Positions 37,444 to 47,251 are shown, counted from the stretch's first letter. The stretch is 64,000 nucleotides of DNA from Pseudomonas reinekei (GCF_001945365.1 NZ_MSTQ01000002.1:310001-374000), one strand, 5' to 3'. Made by a program: numbers and translations. Notes: generated by a model from the letters alone, not told the origin.

Positions 37444-37475
37444 GAAAAAAACCGCTGCGCGTATCACGCGCAGCG
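37444..37475 (-). terminator. Rho-independent terminator of the serine/threonine transporter gene
   Basis: On the minus strand: CCGCTGCGCG - TGATA - CGCGCAGCGG followed by seven T residues, ending about 45 bases after the stop of the gene at 37521. It also shows that SulP translation starts further downstream. Confidence 0.88.
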
Positions 37476-37520
37476 GCCACTGTAGCTGTCAATACGGTAC
37501 TGCGCGAGCAGGCCAGGCGA

Positions 37521-38801
37521 TCACGCCGTCAGCGAGTAGATCAACGCCGTAATCGCCACCAGACCCACCGCCGCCACGAAGACGCTGGAAGCCTGACCAC
37601 GATAACGCGCCATGGCCGGTACCTTGCGGATCGCGTACATCGGCATCAGGAACAGGATCGCCGCGATCACAGGGCCACCCAGGGTTTCGATCATGCCGAG
37701 GATGCTCGGGTTGAGCGTGGCTACGATCCAGCACACCACCAGCATGAACGCTGCAGTCATGCGGTCCAGGCTCTTGGCGGACGGTCGCTTGCCGCTCTTG
37801 ACGATCAGGCCTTTCAAGCCTTCGCTGGCGCCAATGTAGTGGCCCAGAAACGACTTGGAAATGGCCACGAAAGCAATCAATGGCGCCGCGAAAGCGATGG
37901 TCGGGTTGCTGAAGTGGTTGGCCAGGTACGACAGGATCGACAGGTTCTGCGCCTTGGCCTCAGCCAGTTGCGCTGGCGAGAGGGTCAGCACGCAACTGAA
38001 GACGAAGAACAGCACCATCACCACCATCAACAGATGGGCGCGGGACAGGATCTGCGAGCTTCGCTCCTCGGCGTGTTCGCCATAACGACGCTTCTGGTCG
38101 ACCGCAAACGCCGAGATGATCGGCGAGTGGTTGAACGAGAACACCATCACCGGAATGGCCAGCCACAAGGTGTGCAGCAGCGCCGACGGCGCAGGCACCT
38201 GACTTGCGGTGGCGAGAATGCCGCCGTTCCAGTGCGGAATCAGGTACACCGCGAGAAACAGCAGCGCGACGATGAACGGGTAAACCATCAGGCTCATGGC
38301 CTTGATGATCATTTGCTCGCCGCAACGCACCACGGCCAGCAGGCCGAGGATCAGCACCAGCGACAACACGGCGCGCGGTGGCGGCGTGATGTGCAATTGA
38401 TGCTCAAGGAAACTGCCCACGGTGTTGGTCAGCGCCACGCTGTAGATCAGCAGAATCGGGAATATCGCGAAGAAGTACAACAGGGTGATCAGCGCGCCGG
38501 CCTTGATGCCGAAATGCTCTTCCACCACGTCGGTGATGTCGGCGCCTTCGCGACCGGACAGCACGAACCGGGTCAGACCGCGGTGTGCGTAGAACGTCAT
38601 CGGAAACGCCAGCAGCGCCAGGACCAGCAACGGCCAGAAGCCGCCCAGACCTGCGTTGATCGGCAAAAACAGGGTACCTGCACCAATCGCCGTGCCAAAC
38701 AGGCCCAGCATCCAGGTGGTGTCTTGGCGGTTCCAGCTGGAAAGCGTCGCTGGTGTCGCTTCTACATAGCGCTTGTTGACGCTATTGGCCTGATCATTCA
38801 T
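37521..38801 (-). CDS. Serine/threonine transporter, HAAAP family (SdaC-like)
   Basis: 426 residues from the ATG of MNDQANSVNKRY, with GGTGGGA upstream; the open frame to 38954 is not supported. Eleven hydrophobic segments; DTTWMLGLFGTAIGAGTLFLPI (in parts) and MVFSFNHSPIISAF are the two signature stretches of the hydroxy/aromatic amino acid permeases. It most likely imports L-serine or threonine with protons. The E. coli SdaC is 429 residues, a good length match. No serine dehydratase gene is adjacent. Confidence 0.9.
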   Translation of the reverse strand: MNDQANSVNKRYVEATPATLSSWNRQDTTWMLGLFGTAIGAGTLFLPINAGLGGFWPLLVLALLAFPMTFYAHRGLTRFVLSGREGADITDVVEEHFGIKAGALITLLYFFAIFPILLIYSVALTNTVGSFLEHQLHITPPPRAVLSLVLILGLLAVVRCGEQMIIKAMSLMVYPFIVALLFLAVYLIPHWNGGILATASQVPAPSALLHTLWLAIPVMVFSFNHSPIISAFAVDQKRRYGEHAEERSSQILSRAHLLMVVMVLFFVFSCVLTLSPAQLAEAKAQNLSILSYLANHFSNPTIAFAAPLIAFVAISKSFLGHYIGASEGLKGLIVKSGKRPSAKSLDRMTAAFMLVVCWIVATLNPSILGMIETLGGPVIAAILFLMPMYAIRKVPAMARYRGQASSVFVAAVGLVAITALIYSLTA

Positions 38802-39093
38802 CCGGTGGGATCTCCACATTCCGGTCACTTGCCACCCGGCCAGAACGCGTCGGAATACCCGACAGGCTGCGCTATGGCCGAAACAGGGGCGCGATTGTCC
38901 GGGATTAGTGAACAGAAGCAAAGACTTAGGTGAGGAACGGTGGTGCCAGATCAAAGTTTATGAGGCACTGAGGCCCCGGTAGGAGTGTTGTGTTTTTCAG
39001 GTTTGCATTTCATCGCCAAATAACCGTTAGCGCTTGATAAAGGTTTTCCGTCATGTATTTTGAATGCACCTGTATTTCTTCTGGAGTCTGCCC

Positions 39094-39477
39094 ATGCCGC
39101 TGGTTCGAGTCGACATCAAAAAACAGCAGGATCCCGCTTACGCCAAACGTATCGGGCAGTTGATCTATGCCGCTCTGCGCAGCGCCATCGACGTGCCCGA
39201 AAACGATAACTTCCAGATCCTCAACGAGCACGATGAGCAGCACTTCATTTTTGATCCGCAGTATCTGGGCATCCAGCGCACCGATAACCTGGTGATTATT
39301 CAGATCACCCTGAGTGAAGGGCGAACGCTGGAGAAGAAGAAACTGCTCTACAAAACCATCGTCGATGGCCTTCATTCGCAACTGGCCGTGCGTGCGCAAG
39401 ATGTTTTCATTAATCTGGTGGAAGTGAAGAAAGAGAACTGGTCGTTCGGCAATGGCATTGCCCAGTACGCCCTCTGA
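39094..39477 (+). CDS. Tautomerase family protein
   Basis: 127 residues from the ATG of MPLVRVDIKKQQ; an earlier ATG at 39064 would bury the catalytic proline. Proline 1, freed when the methionine is removed, is the general base of the tautomerase superfamily. Length and the INLVEVKKENWSFGNG end resemble the MSAD/tautomerase-4 type rather than the 62-residue 4-oxalocrotonate tautomerases. The substrate is unknown. A TetR regulator follows after 29 bases on the same strand, so they may share a transcript. Confidence 0.88.
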   Translation: MPLVRVDIKKQQDPAYAKRIGQLIYAALRSAIDVPENDNFQILNEHDEQHFIFDPQYLGIQRTDNLVIIQITLSEGRTLEKKKLLYKTIVDGLHSQLAVRAQDVFINLVEVKKENWSFGNGIAQYAL

Positions 39478-39506
39478 CATTCAAACCTGATAACTGTGAG
39501 TGCCTG

Positions 39507-40115
39507 ATGCCCCGAGTTTCCCGCAAGCAAGCCGACCTCAACCGCGAAATCATCGTCGAGGCCGCCACGCGGCTGTTTCGCGAGCGCGGCCTGCATGGCA
39601 TCAGCGTGGTCGATGTAATGGCCGCGGCCGGCCTGACCCATGGCGGGTTCTATGGCCACTTCGAATCCAAGGAAGCGCTGGCCAGGGAGGCCAGCGAGCG
39701 GGCATTCAAACAGGTGGGAACGCGCTGGCGGGAACGCGCCGCTGCGGGCGAGGATAAAGCCTCATCACGCCGCGCGTTGATTGAACCGTACCTGTCCGCT
39801 CACAGCCGGGATAACCCCGGGGACAGCTGCCCGGTGGTGGCCTTCGCCGGAGACATGTGCCATGAAAGTGCGGAAAGCGGCTTGCGTGAGCCGTTCATGG
39901 ATGGCTTGAACAGACTGCTTGATTCCTTCAGCCAACTGATGGAATCGAGTGATCCCGGCGAAAACCGCCAGCAGGCGCTGGTGCAGTATTCGATGATGGT
40001 CGGCGCACTGACACTCGCCCGCGCCACCCGTGGCGAAGCGCTATCAGATGAAATCCTCGAAACGGTGTGCCGTTATCTGACCGCTGCAAAACCCGACGCC
40101 CCTTCTCCCGTCTGA
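39507..40115 (+). CDS. TetR/AcrR family regulator
   Basis: 202 residues. The N-terminal helix-turn-helix (IIVEAATRLFRERGLHGISVVDVMAAAGLTHGGFYGHF, about residues 13-50, recognised from its short blocks LFRERG, DVMAAAGLT, GGFYGHF) is typical. The C-terminal domain is a ligand pocket of unknown ligand; PYLSAHSRDNPGDSCPVVAF is a common pattern in this subgroup. It probably represses itself and neighbouring genes such as the tautomerase or the dehydrogenase downstream. Confidence 0.92.
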   Translation: MPRVSRKQADLNREIIVEAATRLFRERGLHGISVVDVMAAAGLTHGGFYGHFESKEALAREASERAFKQVGTRWRERAAAGEDKASSRRALIEPYLSAHSRDNPGDSCPVVAFAGDMCHESAESGLREPFMDGLNRLLDSFSQLMESSDPGENRQQALVQYSMMVGALTLARATRGEALSDEILETVCRYLTAAKPDAPSPV

Positions 40116-40270
40116 ATTGCCAAGAGAAACCCCTCGCAGGCCTCGCCAGCTCCTACACTCAGGAGCGCAGCGGCGAGGACGTGCAGCATTGGCCATTGCC
40201 AAAAAGCCCCGCAGCCAGCAACCTCAAGTGACGTTCGAGCCTGATTTTGCGATGCACACAGGAGCCAAGC

Positions 40271-41239
40271 ATGCCCGCAACCGTTCTGGTACTGGTGGAA
40301 ACCATTAATGATTACCTGCCCATCCTCGAACATCAGGGGTTTCACCTGATCCTGGCCCCGACCCCGGCCGAACGCGCTGCCGCCATTGCCCGACACGGTG
40401 GCCAGATCGACGCGGTACTGACCCGCGGTCCACTGGGGCTTTATGCCGAAGAAATAGACGCCCTGCCCGCCCTCAAGATCATTTGCGTGATCGGTGCCGG
40501 GTATGAACACGTCGACCTGCAAGCCGCGGCCGACCGTCACATCACCGTGACCAACGGTGCCGGCGTCAACGCCTCTTCGGTAGCGGACCACGCCATGGCC
40601 CTGCTGTTGTCGCTGGTACGTGATATTCCTCGCTGCGATGCGGCCGTACGCCGGGGTGAATGGCCAAAAATCATGCGCCCGTCCCTGGCAGGCAAACGCC
40701 TGGGCATCCTCGGCCTTGGCGCGGTCGGCATGGCCATTGCCAAACGCGCCAATGCCGGTTTTGACATGAGTGTGTGCTACCACAACCGCCAGCATCGCAG
40801 CGACTTGCCTTACACCTTCTGTTCAACACCCACCGAACTGGCACGGGCCTCGGACTTTCTGATCGTAGCCACGCCGGGCGGGCTCGGCACCAAACACCTG
40901 ATCAACCGGCAAGTGCTCGATGCCCTTGGGCCGAAAGGCTTCATCGTCAACATCGCCAGGGCCAGCGTGATCGTCACTGCCGACCTGGTGACCGCACTGG
41001 AGCAGCGACGGATCGCCGGCGCCGCACTGGATGTCTTCGACAACGAACCTCAGGTACCGGATGCGCTCAAGAGCCTGAACAACGTGATCCTCACGCCCCA
41101 CGTTGCCGGACTTTCGCCGGAAGCGACCCAAGGTACCGTGGAACTGGTGGGCAAGAATCTGGTGGCGTTTTTCTCCGGGCAACCGGTGCTGACGCCCATC
41201 GAGTTACCCCTGCCAGCTGCCATCCAGCAGGTTCACTGA
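40271..41239 (+). CDS. D-2-hydroxyacid dehydrogenase (NAD(P)-dependent)
   Basis: 322 residues from the ATG of MPATVLVLVETIND, with CAGGAGCC before it; the open frame extends to 40247. The Rossmann motif is GILGLGAVGMAIAKRA; the catalytic triad appears as R in NIARASVI, E in DVFDNEPQVP and H in TPHVAG. It resembles the glyoxylate/hydroxypyruvate reductase branch. It lies 155 bases after the TetR gene; that gap shows no gene. Confidence 0.92.
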   Translation: MPATVLVLVETINDYLPILEHQGFHLILAPTPAERAAAIARHGGQIDAVLTRGPLGLYAEEIDALPALKIICVIGAGYEHVDLQAAADRHITVTNGAGVNASSVADHAMALLLSLVRDIPRCDAAVRRGEWPKIMRPSLAGKRLGILGLGAVGMAIAKRANAGFDMSVCYHNRQHRSDLPYTFCSTPTELARASDFLIVATPGGLGTKHLINRQVLDALGPKGFIVNIARASVIVTADLVTALEQRRIAGAALDVFDNEPQVPDALKSLNNVILTPHVAGLSPEATQGTVELVGKNLVAFFSGQPVLTPIELPLPAAIQQVH

Positions 41240-41341
41240 GGACCTGCAGGCGAACTCAAATCATCAACCCCCGCTGCGTGCGGCGGGAGTTGTGCCAGGT
41301 AAGGCCATGAGCAAGCCCGCCCCACAGGGGAATTGAAGAGC

Positions 41342-42310
41342 TCAGCCGCGCTTGAGGATCTGATCCATCACCCAATCCGTTTTCAGCGCCTCCCCGGCCA
41401 CCGCCGGATGCTGCGCTTGCCCACGGATGTGCGCATTCATCCCCAACACGTGGTGCCACTGGATGTGGGCGTGATGCTCGATGTCGAGGCTGAGGTGTTC
41501 GTCTGCCTGCAGCTGCACAGGATGTTCATCGAACACCGAGAAACTGATCCGGCCCTTGCTGCCAATCACCTCGACACGGTCTTCGCGGCGGTCGGCAACA
41601 AAGTTCCAGCACCCCATGCCCATTGCGCCCGAAGCGAATCGCCAACTGGCGCTGACGGCGTCTTCGGCGGCATACAAACCGGCCTGCCGTCCGGTAAAGC
41701 CGGCGACGTCAACGATGTCGCCCAGCAGGTACTGGAACAGATCAAAACCGTGGCTTGCCAGATCGGCAAAGTAACCGCCGCCGGCAATTGCAGGGTCGGT
41801 TCGCCAATTGCCGACGCCCTCCAGATCCGTCACCGAGGGCGCCTTGGTGAGTGTCCAGGTCAGGTGCCGGACCTCGCCGATTCGGCCTTGCTGCAACCAC
41901 TGCCGCACTTGCTGAAAACGCGGCAGCGAACGTCGATAGTAAGACACGAACAGATGCAGTCCGGCATCGGCAAACACCTGGTGCATCTCGCGGCTTTGCC
42001 CGGCATTCAGCGACATCGGCTTTTCGACGCAGCAATGCTTGCCGGCAGCCGCCACTTTCAACGCATAGGCGTGGTGACTGTCGGGCGGCGTGGCGATATA
42101 CACCGCGTCCACATGCGGATCGGCGATCAAGGCATCGACATCGGTGTAGACCCGCTCGATTCCGTGGCGCGCCGCATAATCGCTGACCGCCTCTAGCCGG
42201 CGCCCCATCACCGCCACCAGCGCCGAGCCAGGCGCCTTGTAGAAGGCCGGCCCGCTCTTGCGCTCGGCAACGCTGCCGCATCCAATCATGCCCCAACGCA
42301 CCACGTTCAT
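41342..42310 (-). CDS. Gfo/Idh/MocA family oxidoreductase
   Basis: 322 residues from the ATG of MNVVRWGMIGCGSVAE, with TGGAG five bases upstream; an in-frame GTG lies two codons before. The NAD(P)-binding loop is MIGCGSVAE, followed by VYIATPPDSHHAYA and CCVEKPMSL, the EKP block carrying the family's catalytic lysine. The C-terminal half is the substrate domain. These enzymes oxidise or reduce sugars and cyclitols; the substrate here is unknown. It lies 17 bases before the stop of the DyP gene on the same strand, suggesting one transcript. Confidence 0.92.
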   Translation of the reverse strand: MNVVRWGMIGCGSVAERKSGPAFYKAPGSALVAVMGRRLEAVSDYAARHGIERVYTDVDALIADPHVDAVYIATPPDSHHAYALKVAAAGKHCCVEKPMSLNAGQSREMHQVFADAGLHLFVSYYRRSLPRFQQVRQWLQQGRIGEVRHLTWTLTKAPSVTDLEGVGNWRTDPAIAGGGYFADLASHGFDLFQYLLGDIVDVAGFTGRQAGLYAAEDAVSASWRFASGAMGMGCWNFVADRREDRVEVIGSKGRISFSVFDEHPVQLQADEHLSLDIEHHAHIQWHHVLGMNAHIRGQAQHPAVAGEALKTDWVMDQILKRG

Positions 42311-42326
42311 AGTCACTCCAGGAGGG

Positions 42327-43214
42327 TCAGCCGATGTTCAGTGCGCGCAAGTCCAGTCGACCATCTTGCAATGGCGGGCACCAGTAGTAACCGCCGGTGA
42401 TCGGGCGGCTGATGCGATACAGACCGTCAGTGATGCCGTCCTCCAGACCGCTCATGCGGCGCAACTGGACTTCGAAGGCATCGAGGGAAAAACCGAAAGC
42501 CAGGAACATCAGGCCTGCACGTCCACCTTCGATCCATGGCATCGAACGCCGGACCACAAATGCCTCGGGCGCAAAACTTTCCTGGGCGGTGCGTTTGACG
42601 TGTGCGGAGATCGGCGCGTCATCGAGTTCTTCGTTGTCACTCAGACGGCGCCCCATGATGTCGTCCTTTTCATGGGACGGCATGGCGTGAAAGCGCTTGA
42701 GGTCATGCTGCCATTGCTGGATCGCGGCGAAACTGCCGCCCACCGTACCGACAGCGCCGTCGCTGACCAACGCGGCAGCCACAGCGGCTTCGTCGTGAGG
42801 GTTTTCGGTGCCGTCTTCATAGCCGGTCAGGTCGTGGCCGTCGCGGTGACGGAAGCCTTCCGTCACCTGTACCAGGCGCAGGGCCGGTGCCAGCGCGGCT
42901 TCAAAGGCTTTGCTGCGATTGAGCAACTCGCCACGATCCGTACCGTGCAACCAGCACCAAAGCGCCTGTTGCGTCGAGGGGTTGTCGACGCCCACACCGG
43001 TCAACGCCGGGAACACGCGCAAGCCTTTGATGTTGCCATCCAACGCCTTGACCAGGGACTCACCGAAACCCACCACCGCCGATTTGCCGTCCACCCATTG
43101 CAGCAGTTTATCCAGCGCCGCCGGCAGTTCAGCGGCGGATTCCAGGGCGAAGAACATATGACGGGCGTGAGACGGAACTGGGGTGGCGAGAATGCCCGGC
43201 TGGTAATGACTCAT
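42327..43214 (-). CDS. Dye-decolorizing (DyP-type) heme peroxidase
   Basis: 295 residues from the ATG of MSHYQPGILATPV; the open frame continues to 43343 without homology. The DyP signature GxxDG appears as GYEDGTENP, and the proximal heme histidine is in SAHVKRTAQE. The size and absence of a signal peptide fit the cytoplasmic YfeX-like branch (P/B type), or a protein loaded into an encapsulin, but no encapsulin gene or loading tail is seen. It uses hydrogen peroxide to oxidise dyes and porphyrin precursors. Confidence 0.92.
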   Translation of the reverse strand: MSHYQPGILATPVPSHARHMFFALESAAELPAALDKLLQWVDGKSAVVGFGESLVKALDGNIKGLRVFPALTGVGVDNPSTQQALWCWLHGTDRGELLNRSKAFEAALAPALRLVQVTEGFRHRDGHDLTGYEDGTENPHDEAAVAAALVSDGAVGTVGGSFAAIQQWQHDLKRFHAMPSHEKDDIMGRRLSDNEELDDAPISAHVKRTAQESFAPEAFVVRRSMPWIEGGRAGLMFLAFGFSLDAFEVQLRRMSGLEDGITDGLYRISRPITGGYYWCPPLQDGRLDLRALNIG

Positions 43215-43470
43215 ATGAACTCCTTGAAAAAGAACGCGAAGTTTAACCGCAGCACCGAGCGTTGTGTGCTCCAAGGTCAAAAGTCGCCTTTCAAGATCCG
43301 GGCAAAGCGGTCTACGCTTGAGGCACAAGATCCAGATCACCACCCCTCTATTCTGCCGGTCGCCACTCGATTGACTTAAAAAACCGGGTCATTAGGGCGT
43401 ATAACCTTTGCAGCGATTTCCGAACGACAGGCCATCAGCGTACGGCTGACATCTCACACGGGGTAGCGAC

Positions 43471-45096
43471 ATGAGCACAGCAGATCTCCTTGGCAATTTG
43501 TTTCCCGAGGCCGGCAGCATTCCGGAAAAATACCGGCTCGACGGTCCGACCGAGCAGCGCGATTACCTGGTCGATGGCGTCCTGAAAACCTGGCCAGGCC
43601 CCCTCGCCCAGGTCCGCAGCCCGGTTTACCTGAGCGGAGCCAATGGCGACGAACAAGTGATCCTCGGCAGCACGCCACTGCTTGATGCCGACACCGCTCT
43701 GACCGCCCTCGACGCCGCCGTCCGTGCCTATGATCGCGGCCAGGGCTTGTGGCCGACGATGCGCGTGGCTGAACGTATCCAGCACGTCGAAAGCTTTCTC
43801 GCGCGCATGCGGGAGCAACGCGACGCGGTGGTCAAATTGCTGATGTGGGAAATCGGCAAGAACCTCAAGGACTCGGAAAAAGAGTTCGACCGCACTTGCG
43901 ATTACATCGTCGACACCGTCAACGCACTCAAGGAACTTGACCGCCGCTCCAGTCGTTTCGAGCTGGAGCAAGACACCCTCGGCCAGATCCGCCGCGTCCC
44001 GCTCGGTGTGGCGCTGTGCATGGGGCCTTACAACTATCCGTTGAATGAAACCTTCACCACGCTGATCCCGGCGCTGATCATGGGCAACACCGTGGTGTTC
44101 AAGCCGGCGAAGCTCGGTGTGCTGCTGATTCGGCCATTGCTCGAAGCCTTCCGCGACAGCTTCCCGGCCGGGGTGATCAACGTGATCTACGGCAGCGGCC
44201 GGGAAACCGTCAGTGCGCTGATGGCCAGCGGCAAGATAGACATCTTCGCCTTCATTGGTACCAACAAAGCCGCCAGCGACCTGAAAAAACTCCATCCCAA
44301 ACCCCACCGCTTGCGCGCCGCATTAGGGCTCGATGCAAAGAACCCCGGCATCGTCCTGCCAGAGGTGGACCTGGACAACGCGGTCAACGAAGCGGTCACC
44401 GGTTCGCTGTCGTTCAACGGCCAGCGCTGCACCGCGCTGAAAATCCTGTTTGTCCACGAGGATGTGGTCGATGCATTCATCGAGAAATTCAACGCCAAAC
44501 TCGCCACCCTAAAACCCGGCATGCCGTGGGATAGCGGCGTTGCTCTGACGCCATTACCCGAATCGGGCAAAGTCGACTACCTGCACGCGCTGGTGGCCGA
44601 TGCCGTCAGCAAGGGCGCCAAAGTGGTCAACCCCAATGGCGGCGAAGCCCGGGCATCGTTCTTCTACCCCGCCGTGCTGTACCCGGTGACTCCACAGATG
44701 CGCGTTTACCAGGAAGAACAGTTCGGCCCGGTGGTCCCCATCGTGCCGTACCGCCATCTGGACACGGTGATCGATTACGTCCTGGAGTCGGACTTCGGCC
44801 AGCAATTGAGCATCTTCGGCACCAACCCGGTGGCCGTCGGCCGCTTGGTCGACACCTTCGCCAATCAGGTCGGGCGCATCAACCTCAACGCCCAGTGCCA
44901 ACGCGGCCCGGACACCTACCCGTTCAACGGACGCAAGAACTCCGCCGAAGGCACCTTGTCGGTGCACGATGCGTTGCGGGTGTTTTCGATCCGCACGCTG
45001 GTGGCAACCAAATTCCAGGAGACCAACAAAGACCTGATCAGCGAGATCATCAGCGGTCGCAGTTCGAGCTTTTTGACCACTGACTACATTTTTTGA
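43471..45096 (+). CDS. gapN: NADP-dependent glyceraldehyde-3-phosphate dehydrogenase (GapN-like aldehyde dehydrogenase)
   Basis: 541 residues. The ALDH fold is clear: CMGPYNYPLNETFTTLIPALIMGNTVVFKPA for substrate and cofactor binding (seen in blocks), and the nucleophilic cysteine in FNGQRCTALK. The usual ELGG motif that supplies the general-base glutamate reads LGLDAKNPGIV, with no glutamate at that position. GapN oxidises glyceraldehyde-3-phosphate directly to 3-phosphoglycerate with NADP and no phosphate. A long N-terminal extension and the name rest on family resemblance only. Divergent from the DyP gene, 256 bases apart. Confidence 0.85.
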   Translation: MSTADLLGNLFPEAGSIPEKYRLDGPTEQRDYLVDGVLKTWPGPLAQVRSPVYLSGANGDEQVILGSTPLLDADTALTALDAAVRAYDRGQGLWPTMRVAERIQHVESFLARMREQRDAVVKLLMWEIGKNLKDSEKEFDRTCDYIVDTVNALKELDRRSSRFELEQDTLGQIRRVPLGVALCMGPYNYPLNETFTTLIPALIMGNTVVFKPAKLGVLLIRPLLEAFRDSFPAGVINVIYGSGRETVSALMASGKIDIFAFIGTNKAASDLKKLHPKPHRLRAALGLDAKNPGIVLPEVDLDNAVNEAVTGSLSFNGQRCTALKILFVHEDVVDAFIEKFNAKLATLKPGMPWDSGVALTPLPESGKVDYLHALVADAVSKGAKVVNPNGGEARASFFYPAVLYPVTPQMRVYQEEQFGPVVPIVPYRHLDTVIDYVLESDFGQQLSIFGTNPVAVGRLVDTFANQVGRINLNAQCQRGPDTYPFNGRKNSAEGTLSVHDALRVFSIRTLVATKFQETNKDLISEIISGRSSSFLTTDYIF

Positions 45097-45103
45097 ATGT
45101 GAC

Positions 45104-45123
45104 GGGAGCTTTTCGAAGCTCCC
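45104..45123 (+). terminator. Hairpin after gapN
   Basis: GGGAGCTT - TTCG - AAGCTCCC, seven bases after the gapN stop. No T run follows, so termination strength is uncertain. Confidence 0.6.
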
Positions 45124-45241
45124 TCACCTTACACCCGTAACTTTGCTACCGCCCCCCAAAATGAGCTTTTTTTAATAGCCAATAGAACATCCCTTATTAG
45201 AATGGCGCGCCCAATAAAAGATAATACTACAAGGACGCCAA

Positions 45242-47251
45242 TTGCTTAACACTAGTATTGCTTGCTACCAACCAACCACCCCCTTCAAAATCATACAAGT
45301 ACAAACCGCTCAAGGTAATAAACAACTCATACATGACGACAAGAACAAGCTAACTTATTTAGTTCAAAAAACACAAAACACGGAAAAACCAGGTCTTCAG
45401 CTCCACAATTTATCAAACTCAGAATTACACGACCTGAACATACAATTTATTAACAAGATCATTCAGTGCAACCCTGCCGAAATGTTAAAAGAGCCTGGCG
45501 TGGTACGTACTTTTCTCGCTCAATACTCGAACAGCACTTCCATCCCCAATCGTTTTAGAGCAATAACCGATTTAAATGAAGTGGAGAAAACACAGTATAA
45601 ACAAATCTCTGAAATTCCTTCGACTGACGCACTTCGTTGCAAATTAGTATCATTGATAGACGAAGATTTAAGAGAGCCCTTCCATTCGATTCTGAATGAG
45701 TGGTCGAAATTCGGTGTATCTGTCAGCGAGATTGACGTCAGCACTTTTGAAAACTTCAAAGCATTTTACGATGAAGTCATGAGCGACCATGCCACCCAAA
45801 AAGAAGACTACACAAAGCTTGATTTTGCCACGCAAAATATCAAGCCACTTATAACTGACAGCCGTTGCCTTGAGGCCAAACTTACACCTTTTCAAATCTT
45901 TAAAGCTGCCTACCAATTGGGTGACATTCCCGCCGTGTCAAACTTCCGATTCATGGACAACCCAGCCAGCAAAGATGACGGCAAATACAGGGAATGGATG
46001 TTTCATTTTGATAACAGTAACTACGCAGCGGAGTTCAAACTCATCACCACGCGCGTAAAAGGAACTGCCCAAGCCAACAAAGAACAGTGCCTGGCAGCGT
46101 TCCCCTATGACACCACAGCCTCCATTCGCTACACACAAAGCGAAGCAGCCACCAAATTTCCAAACCTGCAGGATCTGGAAACTGAATTTCGAGGTGTGCC
46201 CGGTGCGAGCTATGTAGTGATTCAGAACCCGGATAACGATACGCCATTGGAAACCGGTATTCGAACCGAGATGATCGTCCATCATCGGTCGGCCAGCAGT
46301 AAAGACGGACAGGACCAAGGCGAATCCAGAAGTTCTGAGTTAATGACTTTTCATGGACTGGACCGGTGCAAGCCTTTCCTTTCAGGCCAAGCGTTGTCGC
46401 AAGCGCGAAATCTGACGCCGTTACAGACCTTCGTACTGGGCGGTTTCAAAACCACGAGCCCTGAAAAATTCATGGAATGCCTTACCTCCGAGAAAGAGGT
46501 TCTCAACTCCCAAGTCCGAGCACTCATTGAGGGCAGCAAATTCAAACCTCTTGAAAACCTGACCGTCGCAACATTCGAAAAAGACTTCACAGTAGTGAAA
46601 AACAAGCCATTGTTCGACAAGCAGATGAACACCTACGAAAACCTACCAGAGGTACTCGAAAAAGTACCGAGCCTTGCAGATGAAAGTGCTTGGCAAGCAG
46701 AAACGCTGTTCAGGATGATTCCGATGCTGATGAACTATGATCAGAACGCGGAGCTTAAGCCTGACTGTACAGAAAACGACGCATTTCCCGCCCGTACCCA
46801 GCTCAGAGAGAGAACCAATGAAGCCTTTTTCAAACCACTGGAAAGGGATCTCACCCAAGTAAAATTTGGTTCAGAACAAGACAATCTTCTCCCACTCGAG
46901 AAAATCACAGAAGTCGCGCAAAACGTTTACAATCTTTACAGAACCTACACCCCTCTTTTAAAAGCCGTCCATCCAGGCAACCCGTTTGTGAGTTTGTTCG
47001 AAAGCCGTGCGGCCCTTGCCAAGGAATACATCGAGCAATTTCGATCCAGAGCTACCCTACCTGAGACCCATCAGACACTTACTCTCTTCACCTACTACAT
47101 GCTTGACGATCTGGATGCTGCCAGCCAGGTATTCTCCGAGAACAACATTAGAATCGCCAGTGCCACTTTAGACCATGCTAAAGAACCCAAACCACAATTA
47201 CTCCAGCACTTCATCACCCATCGAATATTAAGCGATAGAAACAACCTATAA
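45242..47251 (+). CDS. Unrecognised 669-residue protein in AT-rich two-gene islet
   Basis: I do not recognise this protein. It starts at a TTG with AAGGA six bases upstream. It has no signal peptide, membrane segment or clear coiled coil; it is rich in N, Q, K, T and S. Visible stretches include FKAAYQLGDIPAVSNFRF, FPYDTTASIRYT and the VIQNPDNDTPLETGIRTEM segment in the middle, and helical repeats in the last 200 residues (LPEVLEKVPSLAD, FKPLERDLTQVKF). Base composition is markedly more AT-rich than gapN before it, a sign of transfer. It is followed after 78 bases by a second AT-rich gene on the same strand. A secreted effector or toxin is possible but unproven. Confidence 0.8.
   Translation: MLNTSIACYQPTTPFKIIQVQTAQGNKQLIHDDKNKLTYLVQKTQNTEKPGLQLHNLSNSELHDLNIQFINKIIQCNPAEMLKEPGVVRTFLAQYSNSTSIPNRFRAITDLNEVEKTQYKQISEIPSTDALRCKLVSLIDEDLREPFHSILNEWSKFGVSVSEIDVSTFENFKAFYDEVMSDHATQKEDYTKLDFATQNIKPLITDSRCLEAKLTPFQIFKAAYQLGDIPAVSNFRFMDNPASKDDGKYREWMFHFDNSNYAAEFKLITTRVKGTAQANKEQCLAAFPYDTTASIRYTQSEAATKFPNLQDLETEFRGVPGASYVVIQNPDNDTPLETGIRTEMIVHHRSASSKDGQDQGESRSSELMTFHGLDRCKPFLSGQALSQARNLTPLQTFVLGGFKTTSPEKFMECLTSEKEVLNSQVRALIEGSKFKPLENLTVATFEKDFTVVKNKPLFDKQMNTYENLPEVLEKVPSLADESAWQAETLFRMIPMLMNYDQNAELKPDCTENDAFPARTQLRERTNEAFFKPLERDLTQVKFGSEQDNLLPLEKITEVAQNVYNLYRTYTPLLKAVHPGNPFVSLFESRAALAKEYIEQFRSRATLPETHQTLTLFTYYMLDDLDAASQVFSENNIRIASATLDHAKEPKPQLLQHFITHRILSDRNNL

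Noticed and set aside
37392..38933. 513-codon plus-strand frame opposite the SdaC-like gene
   Set aside because: Antisense shadow of a membrane transporter gene; product is H/Q/R-rich, as expected of such artefacts.
45104..45241. HrpL-type promoter upstream of the AT-rich islet
   Set aside because: I looked for GGAACC with CCACNNA at the right spacing and did not find it; the islet promoter is undetermined.
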